Part shown: in pieces, positions 50,633-58,832 of the stretch
Layout: each line of letters begins with the position of its first letter
How positions within the stretch are numbered: position 1 is the stretch's first letter
Origin: an uncultured Acidimicrobiales bacterium
GTDB lineage: Bacteria; Actinomycetota; Acidimicrobiia; Acidimicrobiales; SZUA-35
Direction: 5' to 3'
Assembly (NCBI GenBank): GCA_938002965.1
Contig: CALKZY010000014.1
Location: 154,934-218,933 of the forward strand
Length of the DNA: 64,000 bases
Translations under genes and position numbers: made by a program
Notes under the pieces: generated by a model
The model's database searches: none
Told to the model about the DNA's origin: nothing
Seen by the model: only the letters and a program-made list of their open reading frames with translations

Positions 50633-53427
50633 CGGGGATCACCCCCGGCCGATGCCAGCTTCGGTTCATGGTCGCCAGGGAGCTCATCTTGGTTGCGGAG
50701 GTCAATTTCATCAGCTTCGGTGCCAAGGTACGCGGCTACCACCAACGGGTTCGCCTGCACGGCTTCTGGAGGACCGCTGGCGATCTTGCGGCCGAAGTCC
50801 AAGACAACCACTTCATCGCAGACGCCGTTGACGAAGTTCATGTCGTGTTCCACCACCAGGACCGTCATACCCCAGTCGTCGGCCAGTCGACGCACCACTT
50901 CGGCCAACTCCTCGCTTTCGGCGGTGCTGAGACCGGCCGCTGGTTCGTCCAACATCAAAACGCTGGGATGCATGGCCACCGCTCGGGCGATGGCCAGCAA
51001 CCGTCGTTTGCCGTACGAGAGGTCCTTCACATCACGGTGTAGATCCTTGTCCAGTTGGAACTCGATGATTGCCCGGACCACTTCGGGTGGGAACGGCGGG
51101 TTGGTCGGGGCCACCAAGTCCCGGAAGTACGACCCCAAGTCTTGGGGGTCGGCAGCCACACTGAGGTTTTCGAAAACGGTGGCGTCTTCGAACAGCTCAA
51201 GTGACTGGAAAGAGCGAGCCACACCGGCCCGGGCTCGCCTGGCCGGAGACAGCCTTGAGAGGTCGTCGTTGTTCACCAGCACATAGCCTTCAGCCGAAGT
51301 GAATCCGCTAATGGCATCAATCAACGAGGTTTTGCCTGCCCCGTTCGGCCCAATCAAACCGGTCACTGTGCCGGGCTCCAGTTTGAAGCTGACATCGTCT
51401 ACCGCCACCACAGCCCCGTACCGAACGGTCAGCTCCTCAACGGTCAGCGTTGTGGCCGGAACGCTGCTTTGGGCCCGCTGACTATCGTCGTCGGCGCTGT
51501 TCGGGTCGTAGTCCGACACATCGGCCAGCTCGATTAAGTAGGTGCGGCCCCACTTGCGGGCCTTCTTGGCCAGCCGGAAAATCTTGACCCATTCGGCGGC
51601 CACGCCGTCTTTGTAACCGAGCACCATCAACAAGATGGCGATGCCGCTGATCAGTTGGATCCAGCGGCCTACTCCACCCCAGGTGGATTCCAGCACCTCT
51701 TGGCTGAACCCTGCGGTGGCCATGGTTGCGCCAACGAAGGCGCCGAGCAGGTGTCCGACCCCACCGACCAGAGCCAAGCCGACAAACAAGATCGAGGTCA
51801 GGTTGGTGAACGACGTGTAGCTGACCGAGGTCAGTCGGAACGCCAGCAAAATCCCGCCCAGGGCGGCGATAGCCGAGGCTAGGGAGAAGGCAAACAGTTT
51901 GGCCACCGGAACGTCGATTCCCAGTGCGGCCGCGGCTCGCTCGTTAGTCCTCACCGCGATGAGTCGGCGGCCGCTTCGACCCCGGCGGACGTTTGAGACG
52001 ACCCAGACTGACAGCAGTGCCATGGCCAGAACAAAGATGCCGTACCGCTCCGGGTACTTGATGGAGCCGATGTCGTAGCCGAACAGATCGGGGCTGCCCA
52101 CCTGGGTGCCCTGTACGCCACCGGTGTATTCCCGGTTGCGGAACAGCATCAACTCAATCGTGGTGCCCAGGCCGAGCGTGACGATGGCCAGATTGATACC
52201 TCGGGTGCGGACGGCGGGAAGGGCGAACATGAAGCCGACGGGGATGGCGGCCAGCACCCCGGCCACCAAAGCTACGAGGAACGGAATGCCGTAGACGGCC
52301 ACCAACCGGCCGGAAACGTAGGCTCCGAAACCGGCGATCGTGTACTGAGCCAACGACAGCTGCCCGGCGTATCCGGTCAACAGCACAATCGACAACAGCA
52401 CAATCGACAACAGCACGATCGACACGCCGAGCGATACGGTCAGGGCGTCAATCCACTTGGCCTGCTTGGTCAACATCAAGAACACCACGACACCGGCACC
52501 GAAGATCGTCCAGTCCCACGACATCCGCCCGTTACCAATCATGGGGAGTTCCCGCAAGAAGTAGTCACGCAACGGCAGCGAGCGGCCCTGGAAGACCAGG
52601 AAGGCAATGATGACCAGAAACGGAAGCGATGGCCCGAGGCCCGGTTGATCGACGTAGCGGCCAACGAGCGTTTGACCGATGCCAAGGGCCAGCCCGGCTG
52701 CAGTGGCGATAGGGAAAGATCGGAAGTCCCCCACTAAAGCAGCGGCCAGGGCGGCCAGCACAAGTGAGGTCATGGCCGTCACCTGCAAGGTGATGATGGG
52801 AACGATAAGAATCCCGGCCACCGCAGCGATGGCGGATCCCAGCGCCCAGTTCTGGACGGCGATCTTGTTGGGTGACAGCCCGATGGCAGCAGCCGAGCGC
52901 TCGCTCTCGGAGACCGCCTCGGTGGCTAAACCGAACTGGCTGGACCGGTAAAGCAGCCAAAGAAGTCCGGCTGACGCCGAGGCGATTGAGAAGAGGATGA
53001 GGCGGTCGACGAACACGGCAACCTCACCCCACAGCGTTACCCGATCGGTGGGCAGCCAACTGTCTACCTGTTGGGCGTTCGACCCGTAGCGAATGACCAC
53101 ACCGGCCTGAATAAGTATCAGGACGCCGAGGGTGGCGATGACCCGGATGAGCGAACTGGCCCGCCGTAGCGGTCGCATGATCATCCAATGGGTCAACACT
53201 CCAAGCAGGGCTGACAATGCGACCCCGACGGCGGCTGAGAGCAGGAAAGGCCAGCCGGCCTCGTTCTGCAATTCCCATTGCACGTAAACGCCAGCGATGG
53301 CGGTGGCACCGAGCGAGAAGTTCAGCACCTCGGTTCCTCGGTAAATCACGATCATCCCCTGAGACGCGAAGGCGTACAGGGCGCCAACACCCAGACCCAG
53401 GAGGGCGAACCTGATCACTTCGTCCAA
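50629..53427 (-). CDS. Fused LivH-LivM-LivG branched-chain-amino-acid-type ABC importer subunit
   Basis: Three usually separate subunits form one 932-residue chain: a LivH-type permease (residues 1-295; VGALYAFASQGMIVIYRG), a LivM-type permease (about 310-625; TGYAGQLSLAQYTIAGFGAY) and a LivG-type ATPase (about 670-905; Walker A GLIGPNGAGKTSLID, signature LSYGKRRLLAIARA, Walker B VLMLDEPAAGLS). With LivF and a binding protein it makes a complete importer for amino acids or other small acids. A triple SIVLL repeat marks the join of LivH and LivM. Confidence 0.93.
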   Translation of the reverse strand: MDEVIRFALLGLGVGALYAFASQGMIVIYRGTEVLNFSLGATAIAGVYVQWELQNEAGWPFLLSAAVGVALSALLGVLTHWMIMRPLRRASSLIRVIATLGVLILIQAGVVIRYGSNAQQVDSWLPTDRVTLWGEVAVFVDRLILFSIASASAGLLWLLYRSSQFGLATEAVSESERSAAAIGLSPNKIAVQNWALGSAIAAVAGILIVPIITLQVTAMTSLVLAALAAALVGDFRSFPIATAAGLALGIGQTLVGRYVDQPGLGPSLPFLVIIAFLVFQGRSLPLRDYFLRELPMIGNGRMSWDWTIFGAGVVVFLMLTKQAKWIDALTVSLGVSIVLLSIVLLSIVLLTGYAGQLSLAQYTIAGFGAYVSGRLVAVYGIPFLVALVAGVLAAIPVGFMFALPAVRTRGINLAIVTLGLGTTIELMLFRNREYTGGVQGTQVGSPDLFGYDIGSIKYPERYGIFVLAMALLSVWVVSNVRRGRSGRRLIAVRTNERAAAALGIDVPVAKLFAFSLASAIAALGGILLAFRLTSVSYTSFTNLTSILFVGLALVGGVGHLLGAFVGATMATAGFSQEVLESTWGGVGRWIQLISGIAILLMVLGYKDGVAAEWVKIFRLAKKARKWGRTYLIELADVSDYDPNSADDDSQRAQSSVPATTLTVEELTVRYGAVVAVDDVSFKLEPGTVTGLIGPNGAGKTSLIDAISGFTSAEGYVLVNNDDLSRLSPARRARAGVARSFQSLELFEDATVFENLSVAADPQDLGSYFRDLVAPTNPPFPPEVVRAIIEFQLDKDLHRDVKDLSYGKRRLLAIARAVAMHPSVLMLDEPAAGLSTAESEELAEVVRRLADDWGMTVLVVEHDMNFVNGVCDEVVVLDFGRKIASGPPEAVQANPLVVAAYLGTEADEIDLRNQDELPGDHEPKLASAGGDPR
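52379..52423 (-). repeat. Three 15-bp tandem repeats coding SIVLL
   Basis: AACAGCACAATCGAC occurs three times in a row (the last with one change, AACAGCACGATCGAC). On the minus strand it encodes Ser-Ile-Val-Leu-Leu three times at the first helix of the LivM part. The repeats are in frame, so changes in unit number would lengthen or shorten a membrane helix. Confidence 0.9.
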
Positions 53428-53458
53428 GAGAGTTCCTCCGCTTCGGCGTCAGACCCGG

Positions 53459-53489
53459 GCCGGTCAGGCGATCGAGACGCCTGACCGGC
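53459..53489 (-). other. Strong intercistronic hairpin between binding-protein and permease genes
   Basis: A perfect 12-bp stem (GCCGGTCAGGCG against CGCCTGACCGGC) with a 7-nt loop lies 20 bp after the binding-protein stop. No T-run follows on the minus strand, so it is more likely an RNA-stabilising or partial-termination element that favours binding-protein mRNA over the membrane subunits, as known in other ABC operons. Confidence 0.65.
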
Positions 53490-53509
53490 CGAGACCGAAG
53501 TGTTCTTGA

Positions 53510-54859
53510 TCAGCCACCGTTGCCGGTGGCAAGGTCGCCGACATCCTCGAAGTCGGTGGTCAGCGGTACAACCTTTCCGTCCTCAAGGGTGCTGTAGACC
53601 ACGCTGCGGTTGAACAGACGCTGATAGCCCTCGAGCCCGTCGGTCCACTCCTGGGTGAAGTCCAGGACCGGCACCATGCCACCGAGGTCCAAGTTGTCGG
53701 TGTTCGATGCTGCTTCGAAGAAAGAGGCTGCTGTGATTTCACCGTCGATCGACTCGGCGATCTGGGTGAAGCCGACAAAGGCGGCCCAGGTGCCCATGCC
53801 ACCAAGACTGTTGTAGTCCAGTTCGGTGGTGTCGTAACCGCCCTCGTCGAGCGCCAAACGGTAGTTGTCCCACGGTGCGGTTGAGATGTCCGGGTACATG
53901 CCGGCGATGATGTCGCCGTCGGTGGACTCCTCGTTGCCTGCAGCGGAGATCTCATTCAGGTTGCCCTGTGGTCCGTACTGCACGGCCTCGGTGCCCGACT
54001 GAGTCCATGCGGTGTTCCAGGTGATGTACGGGGTCTCGGAAATGACGCTTATCACACAGTCCGCATCGGTCGTGGCCTGAGCCACCTCGGACGAATAGTC
54101 CTGGGCTGTTGGCGGCAGGATGATGGTGTCCCCAAACTCTTGGCCCAGTGCAGCCATGGCGTTTTCCATGGGTGGCACGAAGATCTGGGCGCCGTCGATG
54201 ATCACCGCATTGATAGCGGTGCAACCGTCTTCAATGGCCCGTTTGACTGCCCCTACGGCATACATCGGCTGGTTGCCAACCGGGAACGAATGCGGACTGG
54301 TCAGTTCTGACGGTGTGATTGGACAGCACGGACCGAACCAGGTGATGTCCGATTCGGCGATGACGGGCACGATCGACTCGGCGAAGAATGTAAAGGAACC
54401 GACCACCGACACCATGTCGCCTTCAACGGCGTCGCGGGCGCATGTTGCCGCTACCGCCGGATCGAACATCTCATCGCAGACCGTGACCTCCAACGGCCTT
54501 CCGGCAATGCCTCCTCGGGCGTTGATGTACTCGGCGTAGGCCTCTGCGGTGTTGGCGATGTTCTGATAGGTCGGACCGGCGGCGTTTAACGTTGTCACCG
54601 TCATGACCTTGAGTGGTTCGCCGCCCGGCGCTTCTGCTGTTTCTTCTGCCTCGTCTCCGTCTGTTTCTTCAGCCGCTGCTTCTTCTGTTTCTTGCGTTTC
54701 GGCCGACGCCGGGTCTTCAGATCCTGAGTCGTCGGCGTCATCGCCAGTATCGCTACCGCAGGCGGCAGCCATCATGGTCAGCGCCGCCATCAGAGCAATC
54801 AGCGTCCGTAGTGGACGCCACTGCAGGCGCGACTGAATAGCACATGCATTGGACTTCAT
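53510..54859 (-). CDS. Branched-chain-amino-acid-type ABC substrate-binding lipoprotein
   Basis: A lipobox (MMAAAC, Cys34) anchors the protein, followed by an acidic Glu/Ala-rich tether of about 45 residues and a type I periplasmic-binding fold. Landmarks are LNAAGPTYQNIANTAEAYAE, YINARGGIAGRPLEVTVCD, DAVEGDMVSVVGSFTFF and ITWFGPCCPITPSEL. The protein is LivK-like, but the ligand pocket is not recognisable; short-chain acids, amides and aromatic acids are possible. AAGGGG precedes the ATG. Confidence 0.88.
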   Translation of the reverse strand: MKSNACAIQSRLQWRPLRTLIALMAALTMMAAACGSDTGDDADDSGSEDPASAETQETEEAAAEETDGDEAEETAEAPGGEPLKVMTVTTLNAAGPTYQNIANTAEAYAEYINARGGIAGRPLEVTVCDEMFDPAVAATCARDAVEGDMVSVVGSFTFFAESIVPVIAESDITWFGPCCPITPSELTSPHSFPVGNQPMYAVGAVKRAIEDGCTAINAVIIDGAQIFVPPMENAMAALGQEFGDTIILPPTAQDYSSEVAQATTDADCVISVISETPYITWNTAWTQSGTEAVQYGPQGNLNEISAAGNEESTDGDIIAGMYPDISTAPWDNYRLALDEGGYDTTELDYNSLGGMGTWAAFVGFTQIAESIDGEITAASFFEAASNTDNLDLGGMVPVLDFTQEWTDGLEGYQRLFNRSVVYSTLEDGKVVPLTTDFEDVGDLATGNGG

Positions 54860-54882
54860 GTTTTCCCCTTTTCACAGCAGTT

Positions 54883-54899
54883 CCGGCATGACGTGCCGG
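54883..54899 (-). other. Small hairpin in the leader of the binding-protein gene
   Basis: CCGGCA and TGCCGG form a 6-bp stem with a 5-nt loop about 25 bp before the binding-protein ATG, downstream of the small membrane protein gene. No T-tract follows. Its role is unclear. Confidence 0.35.
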
Positions 54900-54961
54900 C
54901 CGTTTTCTGCCAGTGCGCGGAAATTAGCACAGTTGACGAGTGGGTCGCCATTTGAGTGGAT

Positions 54962-55099
54962 CTAGGCGATGGCGAAAACGATGATTGCGACGATGAACAA
55001 GATGGCGAGGCCGAGAACGGCCAGGGCGGCGAAGCCGTCGGTGTTCGTCTGATCGTTGTTGTTGCGCCCGGTGTTGTTTGTCTTGGCATCGTCGGACAT
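54962..55099 (-). CDS. 45-residue small membrane protein
   Basis: A short frame reads from ATG (55099) to TAG (54962). The first 22 residues are polar and Asn/Thr/Asp-rich (MSDDAKTNNTGRNNNDQTN). Residues 23-45 form one hydrophobic helix (AALAVLGLAILFIVAIIVFA) ending at the C-terminus. This sharp polar/hydrophobic split, a plausible GGGAAG upstream and the absence of any better frame support it as real. It lies 102 bp upstream of the transporter binding-protein gene on the same strand. Function is unknown; it could be a transporter accessory peptide. Confidence 0.6.
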   Translation of the reverse strand: MSDDAKTNNTGRNNNDQTNTDGFAALAVLGLAILFIVAIIVFAIA

Positions 55100-55178
55100 C
55101 GGTTGTTGCTCGCTTCCCAAGTGCCGGCCGCGGAATTAGTGATGAAGGCCGCCTCGAACCGGAGACTAGCATTCGTTG

Positions 55179-55514
55179 ATGGAAGCGTTCGAGATTGCCG
55201 ATGTCGTGGCCCAGCGGGCCGAGAGTGGAGACCTCTACCTGGAGTTTCTCCGCACTCAATCGCTCAGCTGCGGTGTGTACGTGTTGGCCGCAGGTTCCTC
55301 CGACCCTCAGTCGCCCCACGATGAAGAAGAGGTGTACTACGTCTTGAGTGGCCGAGGAAAGGTGACCGTCGACGGTGAAGAGCGAGTAGTCCAACTCGGT
55401 TCAGTCGTCTTCGTCGGCGCCGGGGTGGACCACAAGTTCCACGACATCGACGCCGAGCTACAGCTGCTGGTCTTCTTCGCGCCGCCCGAAGGGTCGGCCT
55501 CGAAGTCGTCGTAG
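55179..55514 (+). CDS. Cupin-domain protein
   Basis: The 111-residue single-domain cupin has the two metal-ligand motifs: HDEEEVYYVLSGRGKVTVDG (His and Glu ligands) and GAGVDHKFHDI (His). A TTG codon just upstream could add one residue. It is divergent from the small membrane protein gene. The enzymatic role of so small a cupin cannot be deduced. Confidence 0.85.
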   Translation: MEAFEIADVVAQRAESGDLYLEFLRTQSLSCGVYVLAAGSSDPQSPHDEEEVYYVLSGRGKVTVDGEERVVQLGSVVFVGAGVDHKFHDIDAELQLLVFFAPPEGSASKSS

Positions 55515-55536
55515 ACGCCTGACCGGTCGGTTTGGC

Positions 55537-56157
55537 TCAGTCCACTCGTTTGACTAGATAGGCGAAGGCCGTCTTGGTATAGGCGAGACCGCGCCCAAGC
55601 TCGTGGAGCACGTCGGGAGTGACAGCCTGTGGTCTCTTCGGCGCGAGAAACTGGTCCAGGTCGCGGTCGGAGATTCGGTAGTCGCCGGAACGTGTCGTCA
55701 CCACAGCAGCCAGACGGTAGCGGGAATCGATCGATGCCATGGCCACATCAATGCTCAGAGATGAACCCGGCATAGAGCGACACCAACAGATCAAACGACT
55801 GGTCCTCAAGACCAAATTGCAGTCCGAGGTCGTCTTGGTAGTCGGCTGGAATGAACCGAAACTCGGATTTGAGTGAGCGGACCCCGCCATCGGTTTGACC
55901 GTCACCGGTTTGATTGTCGGCGACGATCTGCCGCACTCCTTCGGTGTCGCCGAAGCAGCGTTCGGCTCGGCGGTCGACGTCAACGTAGGTCACCCGGTCA
56001 AACACAAACGACGGTGCGACGTCAACGAACGAGCCGGATAGAGAACATCGGAAGCCGAGACGGCGTTGGCCACCGCGGTGAACAGTCGGAGCCGATCGCC
56101 TTCGTGTTTGTTTTGACCGGCCCAGAGCTTGGCGGTCAACTGATCCATGCGCGCCAT
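55537..56157 (-). pseudogene. Decayed class I SAM methyltransferase gene
   Basis: Three reading frames together make one recognisable protein. Frame one (from 56157) gives MARMDQLTAKLWAGQNK and FTAVANAVSASDVLYP. A one-base loss near 56034 shifts to a second frame giving SFVDVAPSFVFDRVTYVDVD, FIPADYQDDL and SFDLLVSLYAGFISEH, which hits a stop at 55748. A third frame resumes at DVAMASIDSRYRLAAVV and runs to 55537. About 20 residues usually found between SEH and the next strand are missing. The result is a class I methyltransferase-like sequence with a frameshift and an internal deletion, so it should be non-functional. Confidence 0.75.
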
Positions 56158-56329
56158 GCTACGCGGTGTCGGCGCTGCCCGAGCGTGTGCTGACTGGTCA
56201 GAGGCCACCGCTTTGCTGATGATCGGCCTGTAGATCAGCCTAAAAGTAGGTTGAAAGCTGGACTGGTTCAAAACTGGCATGTACGGTTCTTTGGGCGTAC
56301 CAGCAACTCTATTGGGAGTCACCCAGCCG

Positions 56330-57631
56330 ATGCCCGTAACCAGACTGAAGACTGCCCAACGACCCGGACACCAAGTCGGTCAACGCGCTGCTCACGAAAC
56401 CTCAGAGCGAGTTGCCGCCCTTCTCGACCAAATCCGAGCTGGAGGCGAGGAGGCCGTCACAGCAATGGCGGCAGAGTTCGACGGCTGGGACGGCCCGATC
56501 GTCGTCAGCCCTAGCGAAATCGCCGCCGCCTCCAACGAACTCTCCGAAACGGCCAAGGACGATATCCGGATCGCTCATCGCCACATCAGCGAGTTCGCCA
56601 AGATCCAGAAAGACTCGATACGCGAAGTCCAGGTGGAGCTGGCCCCGGGATTGTTGGCCGGGCAGCGCCTGGTCCCGGTGGAGACGGCCGGGTGCTACGT
56701 GCCTGCCGGGCGCTTCGCTCACGTGGCCTCGGCATTGATGAGCGTCACCACCAGTTCGGTTGCCGGGGTGGAAACGGTGGTCGCCGCTTCCCCGGCTCGA
56801 CCCGATCGCAACGGCGTGCACCCGGCCATCCTCTTTGCCGCCGATCTGGCCGGGGCGGACGTCATCCTCGGCCTCGGTGGCGTTCAGGCCATCGGAGCGC
56901 TGGCCAACGGGCTGTTCTCGGGACGACCGGCCGACATCATCGTCGGCCCCGGCAACGCGCTGGTGGCCGAAGCCAAACGGCAACTATTCGGACAAGTCGG
57001 TATCGACGTAATCGCCGGGCCGACCGAGTCGATGATTGTGGCCGACGAGACGGCCAACCCGCAAACCGTCGCTGTTGATTTGGTGAGCCAGGCCGAACAC
57101 GGAGCCGACTCACCGGTATGGCTGGCCACTACGTCGGCCGAGCTGGCCAATGAGGTGGCGCGACTAGTGCCGCTCTACGCCGAGGCCCTTCCCGAACCAG
57201 CGCGGGACTCTGCCATCGCAGCCTGGCGCGATCACGGTGAAATCGTGGTGACTGGTGACCGGGAGGAGGCAGCTGTGGTGTGCGATGACTACGCTCCCGA
57301 ACATCTGCAGGTGATGGCCGAAGATCTTGACTGGTGGAAACGTCGACTGCGCAACTACGGCTCGTTGTTTCTTGGTGAGGAAACGACCGTGACCTTCGGG
57401 GACAAGAGCGCCGGACCCAATCACACTCTTCCAACCGGGCGGGCGGCCCGATACTCGGGCGGACTCAACGTCTTGCGGTTCCTTAAGCAACTGACCTGGC
57501 AGCAGATGACGCCTGAAGCGGCAGCCGCTCAAGCCCCGATCGCTGCTCGCATCTCCCGGTTGGAAGGCATGGAAGGCCATGCTCGAGCCGCCGACATTCG
57601 GGCCTCTGACATTGGTGCACAGCAGACATGA
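56330..57631 (+). CDS. HisD-family dehydrogenase (histidinol or sulfopropanediol type)
   Basis: The HisD fold and metal site are intact: AGPTESMIVAD, SQAEHGADS (Gln and His ligands), YAPEHLQ (catalytic Glu-His), GDKSAGPNHTLPT (Asp ligand) and GMEGHARAADIR (last His). The region RYSGGLNVLRFLKQLTWQ is closer to HisD paralogues such as HpsN, with their FLKTVTYQ-type segment, than to biosynthetic HisD. Its neighbours are an aminotransferase, a MocR regulator and a flavoprotein, not his genes. A catabolic alcohol dehydrogenase is therefore likely, but true HisD cannot be excluded. The ATG at 56330 gives a normal 433 residues. Confidence 0.85.
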   Translation: MPVTRLKTAQRPGHQVGQRAAHETSERVAALLDQIRAGGEEAVTAMAAEFDGWDGPIVVSPSEIAAASNELSETAKDDIRIAHRHISEFAKIQKDSIREVQVELAPGLLAGQRLVPVETAGCYVPAGRFAHVASALMSVTTSSVAGVETVVAASPARPDRNGVHPAILFAADLAGADVILGLGGVQAIGALANGLFSGRPADIIVGPGNALVAEAKRQLFGQVGIDVIAGPTESMIVADETANPQTVAVDLVSQAEHGADSPVWLATTSAELANEVARLVPLYAEALPEPARDSAIAAWRDHGEIVVTGDREEAAVVCDDYAPEHLQVMAEDLDWWKRRLRNYGSLFLGEETTVTFGDKSAGPNHTLPTGRAARYSGGLNVLRFLKQLTWQQMTPEAAAAQAPIAARISRLEGMEGHARAADIRASDIGAQQT

Positions 57632-58830
57632 GCGAGCTCCCGTCGATCACGCTTGACTTCACCGAACAGCCACCGATTCCCGACGCCGGGATCGCCCGGG
57701 CCAACGAACTGCTGAACTCGGGTCGACTGTTTCGCTACGGGGAGACTGGGTCTGGCGAACTGGACGTGGCTCGGCTTGAGTCGGACTTCGCTGACTCTGT
57801 CGGTCGACGCTACTGCGTTGCTTTCAACAGCTGCGGGGCGTCGCTGGCCGCCGGGTTGCTGGCCGCCGGTCTCGAACGAGGCGAACCGGTGTTGATGAAC
57901 GCCTTCACACTGGCCCCGGTACCAGGCGCCGTTGTCCACGCCGGCGGAGAGCCCGTCTTTGTAGGCATCAACCCCAACTATCAGATCGACCTCAATGACC
58001 TCAGGGCGGCGGCTGAACGGTCGGGGGCTCGATTCCTGATGCTGTCACACATGCGGGGTCACATCACCGACATGGACGAACTGACCGCAGTGGCAGCCGA
58101 GCTGGACCTGACGATTGTCGAAGACTGCGCCCACACTATGGGCGCCGGTTGGGCCGGCCGGCCGTCAGGAACGTTTGGAGTGGTCGGATGTTTCTCGACA
58201 CAAACGTTCAAGCACATCAATTCCGGCGAAGGTGGCCTGTTAGTCACCGACGACGACGACATCGCAGCGCGAGCCATTCTGTTGAGCGGTTCATACATGC
58301 TGTACGGCCAGCACGGCACGGTACCGCCTCCGGAGGTCATCGAGCGCCACCGGTACACCACGCCCAACTTCTCTATGCGGATGAGTGCACTGGCCGCCGC
58401 AGTCGTGCACCCACAGCTGGCACGGTTGGAGGATCGAGCCGCCGTCTGGAACGACCGGTACCGCCGCCTGGCCGAACGCCTGAACGTTGACCCGTCAATC
58501 CACGTGCCCGAGCGGCACGTTGACGAGCACTATGTGGCATCGTCGATCCAGTTTTCGGTGGACGGCCTCGATGAGGACGCCATGTGCCGATGGGTTGAAT
58601 TAGCTGGCTCCCATGGGGTGAACGTGAAGTGGTTTGGTCGACCTGAGCCGGTTGGGTTCACCAGCCGGTTCGATCACTGGCGCTACGCGGATGAGCAAAG
58701 TTTGCAGGCCACCGCGGCGGTACTAGGTGGGCTGTGTGACATGCGCATCCCGTTGGCTATGACGGCCGATGACTGCGAGGTAGTGGTTGAGATTATTCGG
58801 GGAGCGATAGCGGCGAGCGTGAGTCGCTGA
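57628..58830 (+). CDS. DegT/DnrJ/EryC1/StrS-family PLP aminotransferase
   Basis: The fold-type I aminotransferase has VEDCAHTMGAGWAGRPSG (Asp binding the pyridine ring) and the PLP lysine in CFSTQTFKHINSGEGGLL. The family usually aminates keto-sugars or makes AHBA-like compounds, yet here the gene sits among catabolic-looking genes. Its start overlaps the HisD-type stop by 4 bp, so the two enzymes are co-translated and may act in sequence on one alcohol-derived carbonyl compound. Confidence 0.9.
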   Translation: MSELPSITLDFTEQPPIPDAGIARANELLNSGRLFRYGETGSGELDVARLESDFADSVGRRYCVAFNSCGASLAAGLLAAGLERGEPVLMNAFTLAPVPGAVVHAGGEPVFVGINPNYQIDLNDLRAAAERSGARFLMLSHMRGHITDMDELTAVAAELDLTIVEDCAHTMGAGWAGRPSGTFGVVGCFSTQTFKHINSGEGGLLVTDDDDIAARAILLSGSYMLYGQHGTVPPPEVIERHRYTTPNFSMRMSALAAAVVHPQLARLEDRAAVWNDRYRRLAERLNVDPSIHVPERHVDEHYVASSIQFSVDGLDEDAMCRWVELAGSHGVNVKWFGRPEPVGFTSRFDHWRYADEQSLQATAAVLGGLCDMRIPLAMTADDCEVVVEIIRGAIAASVSR

Positions 58831-58832
58831 CT

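Noticed and set aside
54856..55089. 77-residue minus-strand frame beside the binding-protein gene
   Set aside because: It is Ser/Pro/Thr-rich and overlaps the better 45-residue membrane peptide in a different frame.
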